Shown here: positions 11,811-23,759 of the stretch, piece by piece
How positions within the stretch are numbered: position 1 is the first letter of the stretch
Layout: the number at the start of each line of letters is the position of its first letter
NCBI GenBank assembly: GCA_037974335.1
Contig: CM075760.1
Coordinates: 41,172,103 to 41,236,102, forward strand
Direction: 5' to 3'
DNA length: 64,000 nt
DNA from: Prionace glauca
Lineage: Eukaryota; Chordata; Chondrichthyes; Carcharhiniformes; Carcharhinidae
Position numbers and translations under genes: made by a program
The notes under the pieces: generated by a model
What the model saw: only the letters and a program-made list of their open reading frames with translations
Databases searched by the model: none
Told to the model about the DNA's origin: nothing

Positions 11811-12376
11811 TAAATATAAACGGCAGGTAAATGATGAAAGTAAAATTTAAATGTGAATAAAATTGAATGGACATACACACCGAGAACTATCACAATTCTC
11901 AAAACACCGCCAAACACGTTGAGAAACTGAATTAAGCTCATGATTTACTAAACATTTCCACTGTAAATCAGCAAAGATTGGAAATTACATCCCAGATCTT
12001 AAACAGCAGCATTCATTGTTTACAGATCAGTCACCATCTGTGGGAAAAATCATTGACAGGGGAATGTTCCTCTATATCAGTCAAAACATTCTTCAATAAG
12101 GGTTCGTGGCAAATAATTCAAAATGAACTGATTCTCAAGAAAACACCTTCAGTGCTTTCTGACATGGACTCTCCAAGGAATACCAATAAGGATCAGGTGT
12201 GAAAATAGTTATGGAGATCTGTTACTGAGTGTCCTGAATTTAACAGGAGATATACATTGAAAATTAGACATCAGAATGAATGAACAGTTTATGAAGGAGA
12301 ACAAGGAAAAGAAAACAATGAGATTCCCTGGATAAATAAAGTAATCTAATTCCATTTCCTGGTCTCTGTCCCCCAG

Positions 12377-12504
12377 ACCCCACCGACCGCATCTGGATTG
12401 AAGACAGTGAGGATGATAACAGCAACATCTGGACAACCGCTTCCACATTCATCGTCCTGTTCTTCCTGAGCATTTTCTACAGCACTGCCGTCACTCTGGT
12501 GAAG
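12377..12504 (+). CDS. IGHM: IgM membrane exon TM1
   Basis: Entered in phase 1 after TCTGTCCCCCAG. It encodes a short acidic extracellular linker ([14 protein letters not shown]) and then the transmembrane helix [20 protein letters not shown], the highly conserved mu segment with the polar Thr/Ser/Tyr face that pairs with the CD79 dimer. It ends TLVK and a GTGAGA donor in phase 0. Joined from the buried CH4 donor it makes membrane IgM. This exon identifies the isotype as IgM rather than IgW or IgNAR. Confidence 0.95.
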
Positions 12505-12636
12505 GTGAGATGATTCAATTCACTCACATTTCAAACTGGCAGAATGGATTTGAAAAATCTCTCATTGTTTCACTGATTAAAAACATTAATGTCCCGCATC
12601 AGAAACATCTGCTTCAATATTGCCTCTATTTTACAG

Positions 12637-12645
12637 ATCAAATGA
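12637..12645 (+). CDS. IGHM: IgM membrane exon TM2 (coding part)
   Basis: After a CTATTTTACAG acceptor the codons ATC AAA TGA supply Ile-Lys-stop, giving the very short VTLVKIK cytoplasmic tail usual for IgM. If TM1 were read through its donor instead, it would end VKVR-stop, almost the same tail. Confidence 0.8.
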   Translation: MK

Positions 12646-13110
12646 TGGGTTGAACTTTGGACATTGAAGATTTCCCTCAGCTGATTATAAAGATCTCTGG
12701 ACGGCTCAACTACAATATCAGCTCTCCGTGACTGTATCAGTAAAATTCTCCCAGCTTATCATTCTGAATCTGTAACTGAGGCTACCTTAGATTTTATTTC
12801 AGTTTTCAGTGTAAATTGTATGAGGCATTTTTGTTACAATGTAATTATGATAAATAGTTTCCCCGGAGTTCAAGTTTCATGTGTAAATAAGACACTTGTT
12901 TTATTTCTTATTCACATTTGTTAATTGTTCTTCCTATTAATGTCCTGTTTTCTATTTCTAGTGTATGTAACAGATGTACAAATATTGACGGATTCCCTGT
13001 GCATGTGTTCTATTTTCAATGTAAAGTTCGATCATTATCTTCACTTTTCTAACTTAAAAAAAAATCGTTGTAAAATCTCTGAATTTTTAAAATAAACATT
13101 GAATAAAAAT
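12646..13110 (+). promoter_or_regulatory. IGHM: 3' UTR and poly(A) signals of membrane IgM
   Basis: AT-rich 3' UTR following the TM2 stop. AATAAA occurs at 13091 and 13102, the likely end of the membrane transcript. Confidence 0.65.
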
Positions 13111-13889
13111 TTAACCATCTCTGGTTTGGCTTAATTCCGTTCTCTAAAAGCCATCAACTCAGCTCCATTTCCCTATTATAGAGTCCGCTCCCCGCCCCCC
13201 CCCCCCCCCACCCCACAAACCCTACTTTCCCAGACAGGCATGTCCCCCCAGTCATGTGTGGGACGTGGCTGAACTCAAGGCCCATCCGTGAAAGAGTCAC
13301 TGCGCCACCCAGCGATCCGCCCAGCGATCCACACCTTCACCTCTGCCTTTTTATGATAAAATCCAGAGACAGAATGAGTGAACAATGAGGAGACATCGGT
13401 GATTTCATTCATAAATTAGTCCTTCACTGACGAGTTTCAGATAATTCTAAACAGCAAAGGCTCTGCTTCATCAGAGGCCGATGCAGGACAGTGCTGGGCA
13501 GGAAATAGTTCCCTTTACACTGTCCCTTAAAAACACTATCAGAGTCGATACAGCGTGGATTGAGAGAACGAATCTCTGTACATTGTCCGATGAAACAATT
13601 TCAAGGCAGGCATACCACAAGCTAGATAGAGAACACATACAGAACAGAGGTGCAAACCAAGAGGTGAAGCAAAGAGACTGAGGTGTATTTCACATAAGCA
13701 CATTATCGATGACAAATTTCCAAATTGTGACGAGTGTTATGGGATAATTTGAAGAGCCCAATACTGTCTTTAACTACAGACAATATCAAACTCACGAGGC
13801 AGATAAACCTCCTCAACTCTCCGCGCAGGAGCAAGGCGCGAAATACAGGTGTCAGTACAAGTGGACAGTGTCATGGACACTGCCAAGCC
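13111..13889. other. Intergenic, nothing recognised
   Basis: Includes a poly-C run near 13190-13210. No coding, RNA or repeat family was recognised in either strand. Confidence 0.5.
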
Positions 13890-14340
13890 TCAGGCCTGAA
13901 GCGGGGCTGAGTAACGAGGGGTTTGTAGGGGGAGGGGGCTGACAGGAGTGTCTGAGGTGGGAGTGGAACTAAGTGGGCTGTCTAAGTGGTGAGGGGTTGA
14001 GTTGGGTTCTGATGGTGTGGGTGGTTGTGTGAGGAGCCTGAGGAGGAGGTGGCTGAGTGGGGATCTGAGGGGGACAGGGTTAAGTAGGGTTTTGAGGGTG
14101 GGGCGGGTGAGTGAGGAGTCTGGGGGGGACTGGTGTGGGTGGGGTGCTGAGGGTGGGCAGGGCTGATTGAGGTGTCCGAGATTGAAAGAGGCTGAGTGGG
14201 TGTCTGAGGGAGAAGGAGGCTTCCAGAGGGTTATGGGATAGGGTCTGGCTGGGACTATTGTGGCCCATTTGGACTGGTGCAGGCCCGATGGGCCAAATAA
14301 CTTCCTCCTGCACGGTTGTAATTCTATGATTCTATGATAT
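13890..14340. repeat. GT/GGG-rich minisatellite and LINE-type 3' tail
   Basis: Degenerate units around 'gtctgagggggacagggtt' and 'gggtgagtgaggagtctg' repeat to about 14220. The last 110 bases ('ggcccgatgggccaaataac' to 'ttctatgattctatgatat') are a plus-strand retroposon 3' end. Confidence 0.6.
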
Positions 14341-14489
14341 AAACACGGATTGCTGCTGATTAACACGGGATGGAATTGTCCTCTCCTGCCCGTTATGATT
14401 CCCATGGCAGGCGAGACACAGATCATATAAAAGTCCGATAACCTCAGGCGGGGATTTTCTGGCATTGGAACAAACACGGCCGGAAAATC

Positions 14490-15480
14490 ATCGAGTCATT
14501 GAGGTTTACAGCATGGAAACAGGCCCTTCGGCCCAACTTGTCCATGCTGCCTTTTTTCATCCACCGCTAAGCTAGTCCCAATTGCCGGCATTTGACCCAT
14601 GTTCATCTATCTTATCCATCTAACTGACATCATGTTTTTTCACTGTCAAAACTGTACACACCTCTACTCCCTCTGGCACCTTTTCCAGGCACTCACTAAT
14701 CTGTATGTGAAACAATTGCCCACCCAGACCCATTTGCATCTTCTCCTCTCACCTTCGGCCTATTCCCTCGAGTTTTAGACTCCCCTACTTTTGGGAAAAG
14801 ATATTGACTAACTAGCTGATCTGTGCCCCTCATTTTTTTGTAGACCTCCATAAGGTCACCCCTAGGCTTTCTACACAGCCGGGAAAAAGTTCCAGTCTAT
14901 CACGTTTCTCCTTAAAACACAAACAATCAAGTCCCTATACCCTCCTAGTGAATATTTTCTGAACTCTTTGTAGTTTAATAATATCCTTCCTGTAACAGGG
15001 TGACCAGAGCTGTACAGAGTATTCCGAGTGTGGCCTTACCAATGTCTTGTACAACTTCAACAAGTTGTCGCAACTCCTTTATTCGCTGTTCTGACCAAGG
15101 AAACCAAGTATGCTGATTTCATTCCTCATAACTCAGCCCAACTATGACTCCACTTTCAAGGAGCTATGAACATGTACCCTCCCAGATTTCTTGGTTCTCG
15201 AACCGTCCCCAATGCCTTAGCATTAAGTAAGTGCTGCCCTGGTTCGATCTATCAAATGCATCACCTCGCATTCATCTAAATTAAACTCCATCTGTCATTC
15301 ATCAATCCACTGGCCCAATTGATCAAGATCCCATTACAATTAGAGATAACCTTTTTTTCACTATCCACTATGCCACCAATCTTGGTATCAACTGAAAACT
15401 TAGTAACCATGCCTCCTAAATTCTCATCCAAATCATTAATATAAATGACAAATCACAATGGACCCACCCATGGTGCCGGA
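14490..15480 (-). repeat. CR1-type LINE fragment, old
   Basis: Minus-strand sequence with the same order of blocks as the better copies: 3' end 'gtttacagcatggaaacagg', FFTQRV-like region, LERVQ region, then the 'accaatcttggtatcaa' FADDTK-type RT block. Many stops and small indels. Confidence 0.75.
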
Positions 15481-15971
15481 AGTCACAAGTTAATTTCTCC
15501 AAGATTTTGGGTTCAGACTTTCCCCATTTCTTTCACTGATACGATGCTGACAGCTCTACATTTCCAGGTTTAAAATGTTTTCCCTTACGGACAGGCTGGG
15601 AGGACTTTTGCATAATGTGTTCCTTTTTTTGTCACAATCCCATATCCCAGCAACATTGAAAGATACTGGTCAACCCTTCCGGCATTTCCAAAATTCCTTC
15701 CATTAGGAACGATCACACAGACCCAGAATTATTTTGTGATGCATTGACAAAAATATGTTTTGAATGAAAAATATTAACCTGTTTGTTCAGTGACTGTAAT
15801 TAACGTCGGAATTAATTCAACCAGTACTAATCGTGTCTCTGGAGCATTCCCATCCAGGCTTCATAAAGGAGTTATGTACGGTGTCATTGGGAGTGTCACA
15901 GTGATAAGCGGCTCCACAGAGAGGGAGTCGAGGGATCAACATTGGGAGAAAGAAATTGCAAGCTTTCTGCA
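15481..15971. other. Sequence upstream of the receptor gene
   Basis: No repeat or RNA gene recognised. It would hold the promoter and 5' UTR of the receptor that begins at 15972, but no TATA box or CpG island is evident. Confidence 0.4.
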
Positions 15972-16188
15972 ATGGACCTGAATCCAGGAAAGATAGATCT
16001 CGACGTTCCCATAATGGTTCTGCATCTGAGGGGCAGAGATCTGAATGTTACAACAATTGAGAGGAGTTTATACTCGATACTTTACAGGCTTTCTTTAGAT
16101 TGGCTGCCTACAATTCATCGTGTTGAATATGTCCTGAAACTGATTCGATACTTTTACTATCCAATCCTGGCTATTGTTGGTGTCCCCG
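15972..16188 (+). CDS. GPR139-like receptor, exon 1
   Basis: First coding exon of a rhodopsin-class receptor. ATG at 15972 gives an N-terminal region followed by WLPTIHRVEYVLKLIRYFYY and the start of TM1 (PILAIVGVP). A second ATG at 16014 is an alternative start; the shorter product would still contain all of TM1. The exon ends GTCCCCG with a GTAAGT donor in phase 1, the position where receptors of the GPR139/GPR142-like group are split. Joined to the exon at 21469 it reads VGVPVNIMTIVTLMSR without a break. This family is orphan or aromatic-amino-acid responsive in mammals and acts at the plasma membrane. Confidence 0.8.
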
Positions 16189-16574
16189 GTAAGTTTCTCC
16201 ACTGATTATGAATGATGTAGCCCGTGTTTAACTCTGCCACTCTTGCCGTCTGCTCTACCCTGTTTGCGACTGTTGCTTGTGGTCTGAGTCCTTATTGAGT
16301 TATCATATCTACAAAGCGGATCACTACGTTAAAGATGCCTGTGTTGTGAAGTTGAGTTTGTAAAGATGTTTAGAAAGATGAAAAAGAATTGCAAAAACCG
16401 GTAGGAGCGGGGAAAAGTGTGCGATCACTTTAAAAATGTTATTTTCTTTGACGCTAATATGTTTAAACTGCAGAATGCACAGAAACTCTAAGTTGCAACA
16501 CTTATTCCAGAGGCCAAAAACATCGGGGCTGTTTTGGTAACCGGCACAGCAGGTTTTGCATTGTGGTCAGCACA

Positions 16575-17155
16575 GTATGAAATCTCACAACACCAGGTTA
16601 ATGTCCAACAGACTTATTTGGTACTATGAGCTTTTGGAATTTTGCTGTTTCTTCAGGCGTGTGAAGAGCTATGTTCAAAAACGGGACATATAAAGACACA
16701 AACTCAATTAACAAAATAATGGTGGGAATGTGAGTCTTTCCAGGTAAGCAAGTCTGAAAGACACAGACAATGTGAGTGGAGAAAGGGTTAAGCATAGGTT
16801 AAAGGGGTGTGTATTGTCTCCAGCCAGGACAGTGAGTGAGATTTCGCAAACCCAGGCAAGTCGTGGGGGTTACAGATAGTGTGACATCAACACAAGATCC
16901 CAGTTGAGGCCATCCTCAGGTATGTGGAACTTGGCTATCAGTCTCTGTTCAGCGAACCTGCACTGTCGTGTGTCATGAAGGTCGCCTTGGAGAATGCGTA
17001 CGTGAAGATCAGAGGCTGGGTGTCCATGAGTGCTGAAGTATTCCCCACTGGGATACTCCTGGTGATCGACAACCTGGGTTTGCAAAATCTCACTAACTGC
17101 CCTGACTGGCGACAATACACATCTCTTTAACCTGTGTTTGGCCATCTCTCCACTC
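16575..17155 (+). repeat. Penelope-like element fragment
   Basis: Starts with the 'aacaccaggttaatgtccaa' block and continues through 'gaatgtgagtctttccaggt' and 'ggtgatcgacaacctggg'. Related to the longer copy at 41.7-43.1 kb. It lies inside the receptor intron. Confidence 0.6.
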
Positions 17156-17385
17156 ACATTGTCTGTACCTTTAAGACTTGATTATCTCTATAGACTCACA
17201 TTCCAACCGCCCTGTTTGTGAACAGAGCTTCCACTCACCTGATGAAGGGACAGCTCTCCAAAAGCTTGTGCTGCCAAATGAACCTGTTGGACTTGAACCT
17301 GGTGTTGTGAGAATTCTTACTGTGCTTACCCCAGTCCAACGCGAGCATCTCCACATCATAGTTTTGCATTATGCCAGCTGATGTA
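17156..17385 (+). repeat. Penelope-like element terminal fragment, opposite end
   Basis: 'gactcacattccaaccgccc' to 'ggtgttgtgagaattcttac' is the complement-type terminus of the same family, apparently a partial inverted or tandem copy. Confidence 0.55.
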
Positions 17386-17821
17386 TTTAAATAAAACACA
17401 CAGCTAAAAGGGACCTATTTGAAGTTATTGTTGTTGCCAACCTCAAGCCAATCTGAGTCCAGGGTTGTTGACAGGTCATTAGGATTATATAAAAAAAACA
17501 CAGAACTGCCTTCAGGGCAGATCCACCAGTGCTTGAGCCAGGAGTACAACCAGAAGCAGAGCCCGATCACCTGAAGCAGTTAGATTTCAGACAGCCATGG
17601 AGAGAGATTACTTCTCTCAATGGGTGGTGAATCTATTGAATTAATTATCGGAGAGCGGTGGACATTAGGACTTGATGAACTTAAGGAGACAGACAGAACT
17701 TTGAATATTAATGGATTAGAGAATGGACTGGGGGTGCGGTTCGTAGTGGAGGGCAGCACTGCTTGGGAATGGGAAGGGAGGGAGGGGGCTGGGTAGTATC
17801 GTACTTGGTGTGCCCCTGATC

Positions 17822-19060
17822 GAACATAGAACACTACAGCACAAACAGGCCCTTCGACCCACAAGTTGTGCCGATCACATCCATACCTACCAAGCCATAG
17901 AATTATCTGTAACTTCCAATGCCATTAGATCCCATATACTCATCCAGAAGTCTTTTAAATGACCCCAGCGAGTTCCCCTCTACCACCACTGACGGCAGCC
18001 GATTCCACTCACTCACCACCCTCTGAGTGAAAAACTTACCCCGAACATCTCCTCTGTACTTGCTTCCCAGCACCTTAAACCTGTGTCCTCTCGTATCAAC
18101 CATTTCAACCGTGGGAAATAGCCTCCGAGAATCCACCCTATCTATTCCTCTCAACATTTTACAAAACTTCTATAAGGTCGCCTCTCAACCTTTGTCTCTC
18201 CAGGGAGAAGAGACCTAGCTCCCTCAACCTATCTTCATAAGGCATGCCTCCCAATCCAGGCAATGTCCTTGTAAATCTTCTCTGCACCCTCTCAATAGCT
18301 TCCACATCCTTCCTGTAGTAAGCCGACCAGAACTGCACACAGTACTCCAAGTGGGGTCTGACAAGGGTCCTATAAAGTTGCAGCATTACCTCCTGACTCC
18401 TAAACTCAATGCCTCGATTAATGAAGGCCAGTACACCATCCACCTGCGAGGCCTATTTAAGAGTCCTACGGACCCAGACCCCAAGATCCTTCTGCCGTTC
18501 AACCCTTCAGCTAAGACTGCTACCCTTGACATTGCACTCCTGCATCCTTTTGGTTCTGCCAAAATGGACCACTACACATTTATCCGTGTTGAAGTCCAGC
18601 TGCCACTTCTCCGCCCAGTCTTGCATCCTATTTATGTCACGCTGCAACTTCTGACATCCCTCCAGACTATCCACAACACCACCAACCTTCGTATCGTCGG
18701 CGAACTTCCTAACCCATCCCTCCACTTCCTCATCTAGGTCATTTATGAAAATGACAAACAGCAAGGGTCCTAGAATAGATCCCTGGGGCACTCCACTGGT
18801 GACCGACCTCCATGCAGAAAAAGACCCATCCACAATCACTCTCTGCCTTCTGCAGGCAAGCCAGTTCTGGGTCCACAAAGCCAAAGCCCCTTGGATCCCA
18901 TGCCCTCTCACCTTCGCAAGAAATCTTGCATGGGGGACCTTATCAAACACCTTGCTATAGTCCATGTAATCCACATCCACCATTCTTCCTTCATTAATGT
19001 GTCCAGCCAAGATAGTTAAGGGTTTACTTGGCAATTGTCCAGAAGACGTATTCCACTGGG
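17822..19060 (-). repeat. CR1-type LINE, 5'-truncated
   Basis: Minus strand carries the RT palm motifs (VDVDYMDYSKVFDKV, SGVPQGSILGP, FADDTKVGG) and the C-terminal RPHLEYCVQFWS and FFTQRVV blocks, then a 3' UTR with AACATAGAACA-type repeats at 17822. Three frame breaks are visible between the RT and the 3' end. It lies in the receptor intron. Confidence 0.9.
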
Positions 19061-20300
19061 AAGCTGTGCTGTGCCTGCTACCATCTGGCTAACTTACATC
19101 AGATCATAGATTCACAGAAAACAAAATAGAGGGGATAAGCTCGAGTGACTTCGGGTTTTATTTTAAAGGTGCAGGCTATACGGACACGGTAATGACATCT
19201 GCGGACCTGTTGCGGAGATAGGTGAACTGTAGTGGATCCAAGCAATCTGGGAGGTTGGAACTGATTCTTGCCATAACTAACGTCCTGGTGCATCATATAA
19301 TATTGGACAAATGTGTCACTGGACAATAGTCATTAAGGCAGGCTGCTTGGTTTTTCTTTGGCAGCGGCCTTGGTTTGAGTTTTTTTTTTACTTGGCGCAT
19401 GGATCAGCGACTTTCCGACTGAGAGAGGACTCACTGCACTTCCCTGGTTCAGTAGGCAGCAAAAAATAATACACTGGGCACTATGAAAGGTAGCTATACA
19501 CTGAACCCTGATGCTTTGAAAGCAAACCCTCTGTGTCATTCGAGTGTGAGATTACTATTTCTTCCAGTGTTGTGCGTTCAGTGGCCACAATGCTGTGGTC
19601 TCCCCTACAGGATATAATCATTTGTAAATATTATAGAGATTCTGAACTGTCGAGGCATTAGGATCTCTCTCTGCCAACTGCTGGTAGTGTCCAGAGGAAA
19701 GGGTAAAACCAGCACTGTTTGGTACCAGCTCTGCTGCAGGGCTTGTCAGTAGCTATCTGAAAGGTGACAGATTACTGCTTACAGGACTCCAGTCTGAATT
19801 TTCTGTCAGAGTTACCTCCACAGCCTTCTCACACTCCAAATCCCCCATAAGGTAGAAAGACTATTTACCTAGAGCTGAGTGAGGGTCAATTTTGAGGACA
19901 TCCGGAAAACTCTTTCCAAAATGTACACCATTTTGTACCTAACATGGAGCATCATATTGGCACAGTGGTGTTAGTGCGAGTGGGTGAAACGACTATTATG
20001 GACTCAGGGTGTAGTTCAATAACGGCACAGCTTTATTTTCTTTTTCGTCGACGGAGGCACAGTCAGGACATACAATCAGACTGTCCCGAAAGCATACTAA
20101 ACACCCACCGTATCGGGCCACAGTTATACCTGATCTTCGGTGTAGTATGCGATTCAAATGTTAATACTTTATTTACAGTATTTGACTTCAGCCATCCTGT
20201 CTTGATGTTTTCGAGTGTTGGGGCAATTCTTTTAATTGTGTGTTAATCATTTTTGTCTGATTGGTTATTAATGGTCTAGAATCTCAGAGGTTTGAACCAT
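19061..20300. other. Receptor intron, nothing recognised
   Basis: About 1.2 kb with no repeat family, RNA gene or exon recognised on either strand. Confidence 0.4.
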
Positions 20301-20304
20301 TAGG

Positions 20305-20870
20305 TGTAGAACATAAAACATAGAACACAACAGCACAAACAGGCCCTTCGGCCCACGAGTTGCGCCGATCACATCAACACCTACCAACCTACAGACCTAT
20401 CTATAACCCTCAATCTCATTAAACCCCATATACTCATCCAGAAGTCTTTTAAAAGACCCCAGCGAGTTCGCCTCCACAACCACTGACGGCAGCCGATTCC
20501 ATTCACTCACCACCCTCTGAGTGAAAAACTTACCCCTAACATCACTTCTGAACTTCCCTCCCTGTACCTTAAATCTGAGTCCTCTTGTAGCAACCATTTC
20601 AACCCGGGGAAATAGCCTCTGGGAGTCCACCCTATCTATTCCTCTAAACATTTTGTAAATTTCTATCAGGTCGCCTCTCAACCTTCATCTCTCCAGGGAA
20701 AAGAGTCCCAGCTTCCTCAACCTAACTTCATAAGGCATGCCTCCCAGTCTAGGCAACATCCTTGTAAATCTCCTCTGTACCCTCTCAATAGCTTCTACAT
20801 CTTTCCTATAGTGAGGCGACCAGAACTGCGCACAATACTCTAAATGAGGCCTGACAAGGGTCTTCTAAAA
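20305..20870 (-). repeat. CR1-type LINE 3' fragment
   Basis: Same subfamily as 704-1240 but on the minus strand (MRGDLIEIYKMFRGIDRVDS, FFTQRVVSEWNRLPS), ending in 'aacataaaacatagaaca' at its 3' terminus. 5'-truncated. Confidence 0.85.
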
Positions 20871-21189
20871 TGTGTCATTGATCTCCAAAGATGTTTAAAG
20901 GGCCAGGGACGTTTCCTTAACTATGCTAATTTTAGGTGTCTCCATGGGTTGTTTGACTGTTTTAGAAGTGCTGATTTTGATGGGGTGGGATTTTTAAAAA
21001 AAAATTTACTTCCTGTAGGTGCCATCCTGTCCAGCTTCCCTTGTGTGCTCACCCTCATTTGCATTCTAAAAGTATGCTCTTGCCTACTGATCGGTGTGTG
21101 TTCCTTTGTGAATTTTGTGGAGAGGCTCTGAGTGTAATTTTACTCTGCCTCCATATTTTGTGCCCAATTTCATAAAATCTGCTGTTGGA

Positions 21190-21350
21190 TAACAGTGGTT
21201 AGCAGTGCTGACTCACAGCATCAGAAATCTGGGTTCAATTCCAGGCTTGGGTCACTGTTTGTGTTGAGTTTGGACCTTATCTCCGTGTCTGCATGGGTTT
21301 CCTCCAGATGCTCCACTTTCCTCTCACACTCCAAAAGATGTGCTGGATTA
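21190..21350 (+). repeat. HE1-like SINE, 5' part
   Basis: tRNA-like head 'gtggttagcagtgctgactc' and 'gggttcaattccaggcttgg', then 'gcatgggtttcctccagatg'. Truncated before its 3' tail and about 120 bases upstream of receptor exon 2. Confidence 0.75.
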
Positions 21351-21468
21351 TAAAAAAAAACTCATTCAGTGTGTGTGCACATTTAAAAAATTGTTGAACC
21401 TGCAGTTTAAATGGTAACTTATTCCCCTGATTCATGTCTAATTTTATTCCTTCCTTCCTTCCTGGCAG

Positions 21469-22370
21469 TGAACATAATGACAATTGTGACGTTGATGAGC
21501 AGAAACTGTGGTTTGTCCAAATGTATCACTCGTTACCTGGTGGCCATGTCAGCGGGAGATCTGCTCGTCATTATCCTCGACCTGATATTGAGACACATTC
21601 CCATTGTGTATTGGGAACACTTTTATTTCCTACTGTCATTCCCCGTGTGTAACATCCACGCCGTCCTGCTTTATGCAGCCACTGACTGTTCCATCTGGTT
21701 CACCGTCACTTTCACCTTTGATCGATTTGTGGCCATTTGCTGCTCGAAGCTGAAAAGTAAATATTGCACTGAGAAATCAGCGGCTGTGGTTCTGGGAACA
21801 GTGACAGTGCTGAGCTGTTTAAAAAATGTTTCCTGGTATTTTATGTTATTAAATCGATATGGGTTGATGAACAATCCCTGGTTTTGTCGCTTCTCATGGG
21901 AAGCTGCAGAATCTCCGGTCTGGGGAACAATCGAGTTCCTCCACAACATTCTAACCCCGTGTGTCCCATTCGTCCTGATTCTGCTGCTCAATGCTCTCAT
22001 CGTCAGACACATTTTTGTGAGCAGCAGAGCCCGCAGGAGACTCCGGGCTCACAGCAGTGGGGAGACCCCGAGTGACCCAGAGATGGAGAGTCGAAGAAAA
22101 TCCATCACTTTACTGTTTGTTATCTCAGCCAATTTCATCCTCTTATGGTCGACATTAATGGTTTATACCATATGGATTCGGATGTATAATTTGGGCTATC
22201 AATCAGTAAGGTTACATCTTTTTGTTATGGAATTGGGCTTTATGCTGCAACTCACAAGTTGCTGCACAAATACAGCCATTTACGCTGTGACACAGACTCA
22301 CTTCAGACAGCAGTTAAAAGATCTCCTGAAATACCCCCTTACTGCAATGCTTCAACTCAATAAACCCTGA
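21469..22370 (+). CDS. GPR139-like receptor, exon 2
   Basis: Encodes the rest of the seven-helix receptor after a TTCCTGGCAG acceptor in phase 1; total predicted product 372 residues. Visible parts in order: rest of TM1; TM2 (YLVAMSAGDLLVIILDLIL); the TM3 Cys (PVCNIHAVLLYAATDCS) and TFDRFVAICC, a DRF variant of the DRY box; TM4; ECL2 with FCRFSW giving the partner Cys; TM5 (PCVPFVLILLLNALIV); a basic loop with SSRARRRLR; TM6 (SITLLFVISANFILLW); and TM7 with NTAIYA in place of NPxxY. The C-terminus LQLNKP overlaps an AATAAA. The frame is intact. Best match by recognition is the GPR139-like group, which is expanded in cartilaginous fish; the ligand is unknown. Confidence 0.85.
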
Positions 22371-22439
22371 CAGGAAACTGTAACCACAAGTTCCATGACT
22401 GTTTCTGTTGCAATTCATATTGAAAACAAAACACCCTTG

Positions 22440-22945
22440 CAGAAGCAGAAATAGTTACAGGTAGAGAGAGAGGGGACAATATTAACAACAATGAGAGTGA
22501 TAGAGAGAGAGATTGGCAGAGAGAGGGAAAAACACAAAGAAAGAGTTTCTAACAGGGACAGAGAAAGAAACAGACAGAGAGAGAGAAAGAACAGAAACAG
22601 AGAGAGACTCTTACAGAGCGGGAGAGACAGGGATAGAGAGTGGAGAAAATGATGAAGGTGATATACAGAGAAGGAGAAAGAGAGACAGAAGAAGACAAAC
22701 TGGGGGTTGTAATAAAAGAGGGAAAGGGAGAGGAAGGGAAAATGGGAGACAAAAAGTGGGGCAAAGGGAAATAGCCAGAGGCAGAAAGAAACAGATATAG
22801 AGACAGAGAGCGGAAATGAATGGGAAACAGTGAGACTGAATGAGTATAATGGAAACAACAAGAAGAAAAGACAGAGTGTGTGTGTGTGTGTGAGAGAGAG
22901 AGAGAAGCACAGAAAGTGACGGAGAGACATATTTAAAGACTTTAC
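22440..22945. repeat. GA-rich simple repeat
   Basis: Purine-rich AGAGAGA and ACAGAGAGAG tract ending in a short (GT)n run near 22875. Ser/Leu-rich minus-strand frames across it are artefacts of composition. Confidence 0.85.
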
Positions 22946-23410
22946 CGATAACCATCAGGTGAAGTTATTGGAATATGAGCTCCCTGATTGAGGCAGTTAA
23001 TGCTGTCCACTCCAGGAGCTCTGCAGATGTATATAATATGGAGTGTCTTGGTTACCAGAACTCAGGATGTGTACACTCAGGATGTGGACAGGTGGTTTTA
23101 TCACTCGACTATTAATACAGAAACTCAGCTAATGTATTGGGCATCCGGGTTCCAATCTCGTCACAGCAGATGGTGGAATTTGAATAAATAGATCAGGAGT
23201 TTAGAATCTGCTGGTGACCATAAAAAAATTGTTGATTGTCGGGAAAACCCCAACTGGTTCACCAATGTCCCAGGAAAGGAAATCTGTTGTCCTTCCGTGG
23301 TCAGGCCTAACCGTGACTCCAGGGCCGCAACAATGTGGTTGACACTTAATTGCCCTCTGAACACGGGTGACTAGGAGGCCGAGTCGCGAAGGCAGATATC
23401 TTGAGCTTAA

Positions 23411-23746
23411 CATAGAACCCTACAGTGCAGAAACAGGCCCTTCGGCCCATCGAGTCTGCACCGAACACAATCCCACCCAGAACCTATCCCCATATCCCTA
23501 CACATTTACCTGCTAATCCCTCTAACCTACACATCCCAGGACACTAAGGGGCAATTTTAGCATAGCCAATGAACCTAACCCGCACATCTTTGGACTGTGG
23601 GAGGAAACCGGAGCACCCGGAGAAAACCCACGCAGACACGAGGAGAATGTGCAAACTCCACACAGGCAGTGACCCGAGCGGGGAATCGAACCCTGGAGCT
23701 GTGAAGCAGCAGTGCTAACCACTGTGCTACCGTGCCGCCCTACTGG
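23411..23746 (-). repeat. HE1-like SINE, near full length
   Basis: Reads on the minus strand from the tRNA-like head at 23746 ('gtagcacagtggttagcact', GGTTCGATTCC) through 'tttcctccgggtgctccggt' to the tail 'ctgcactgtagggttctatg'. The best-preserved copy in the window. Confidence 0.88.
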
Positions 23747-23759
23747 TTACAATTAACAG

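Larger units (their letters stand above)
8884..12376 (+). other. IGHM: Intron between CH4 and the IgM membrane exon
   Basis: 3.5 kb without another coding exon. It includes an AT-rich palindromic patch (9575-9680), CA-repeat arrays (10030-11810), and ordinary sequence elsewhere. The final 230 bases before the membrane exon resemble sequence at 59095-59336. Confidence 0.7.

Noticed and set aside
5400-12645. IgW (omega) or IgNAR constant gene
   Set aside because: The secretory tail ending MDTVNSCQ and the [18 protein letters not shown] membrane helix are mu hallmarks, with four constant domains only.
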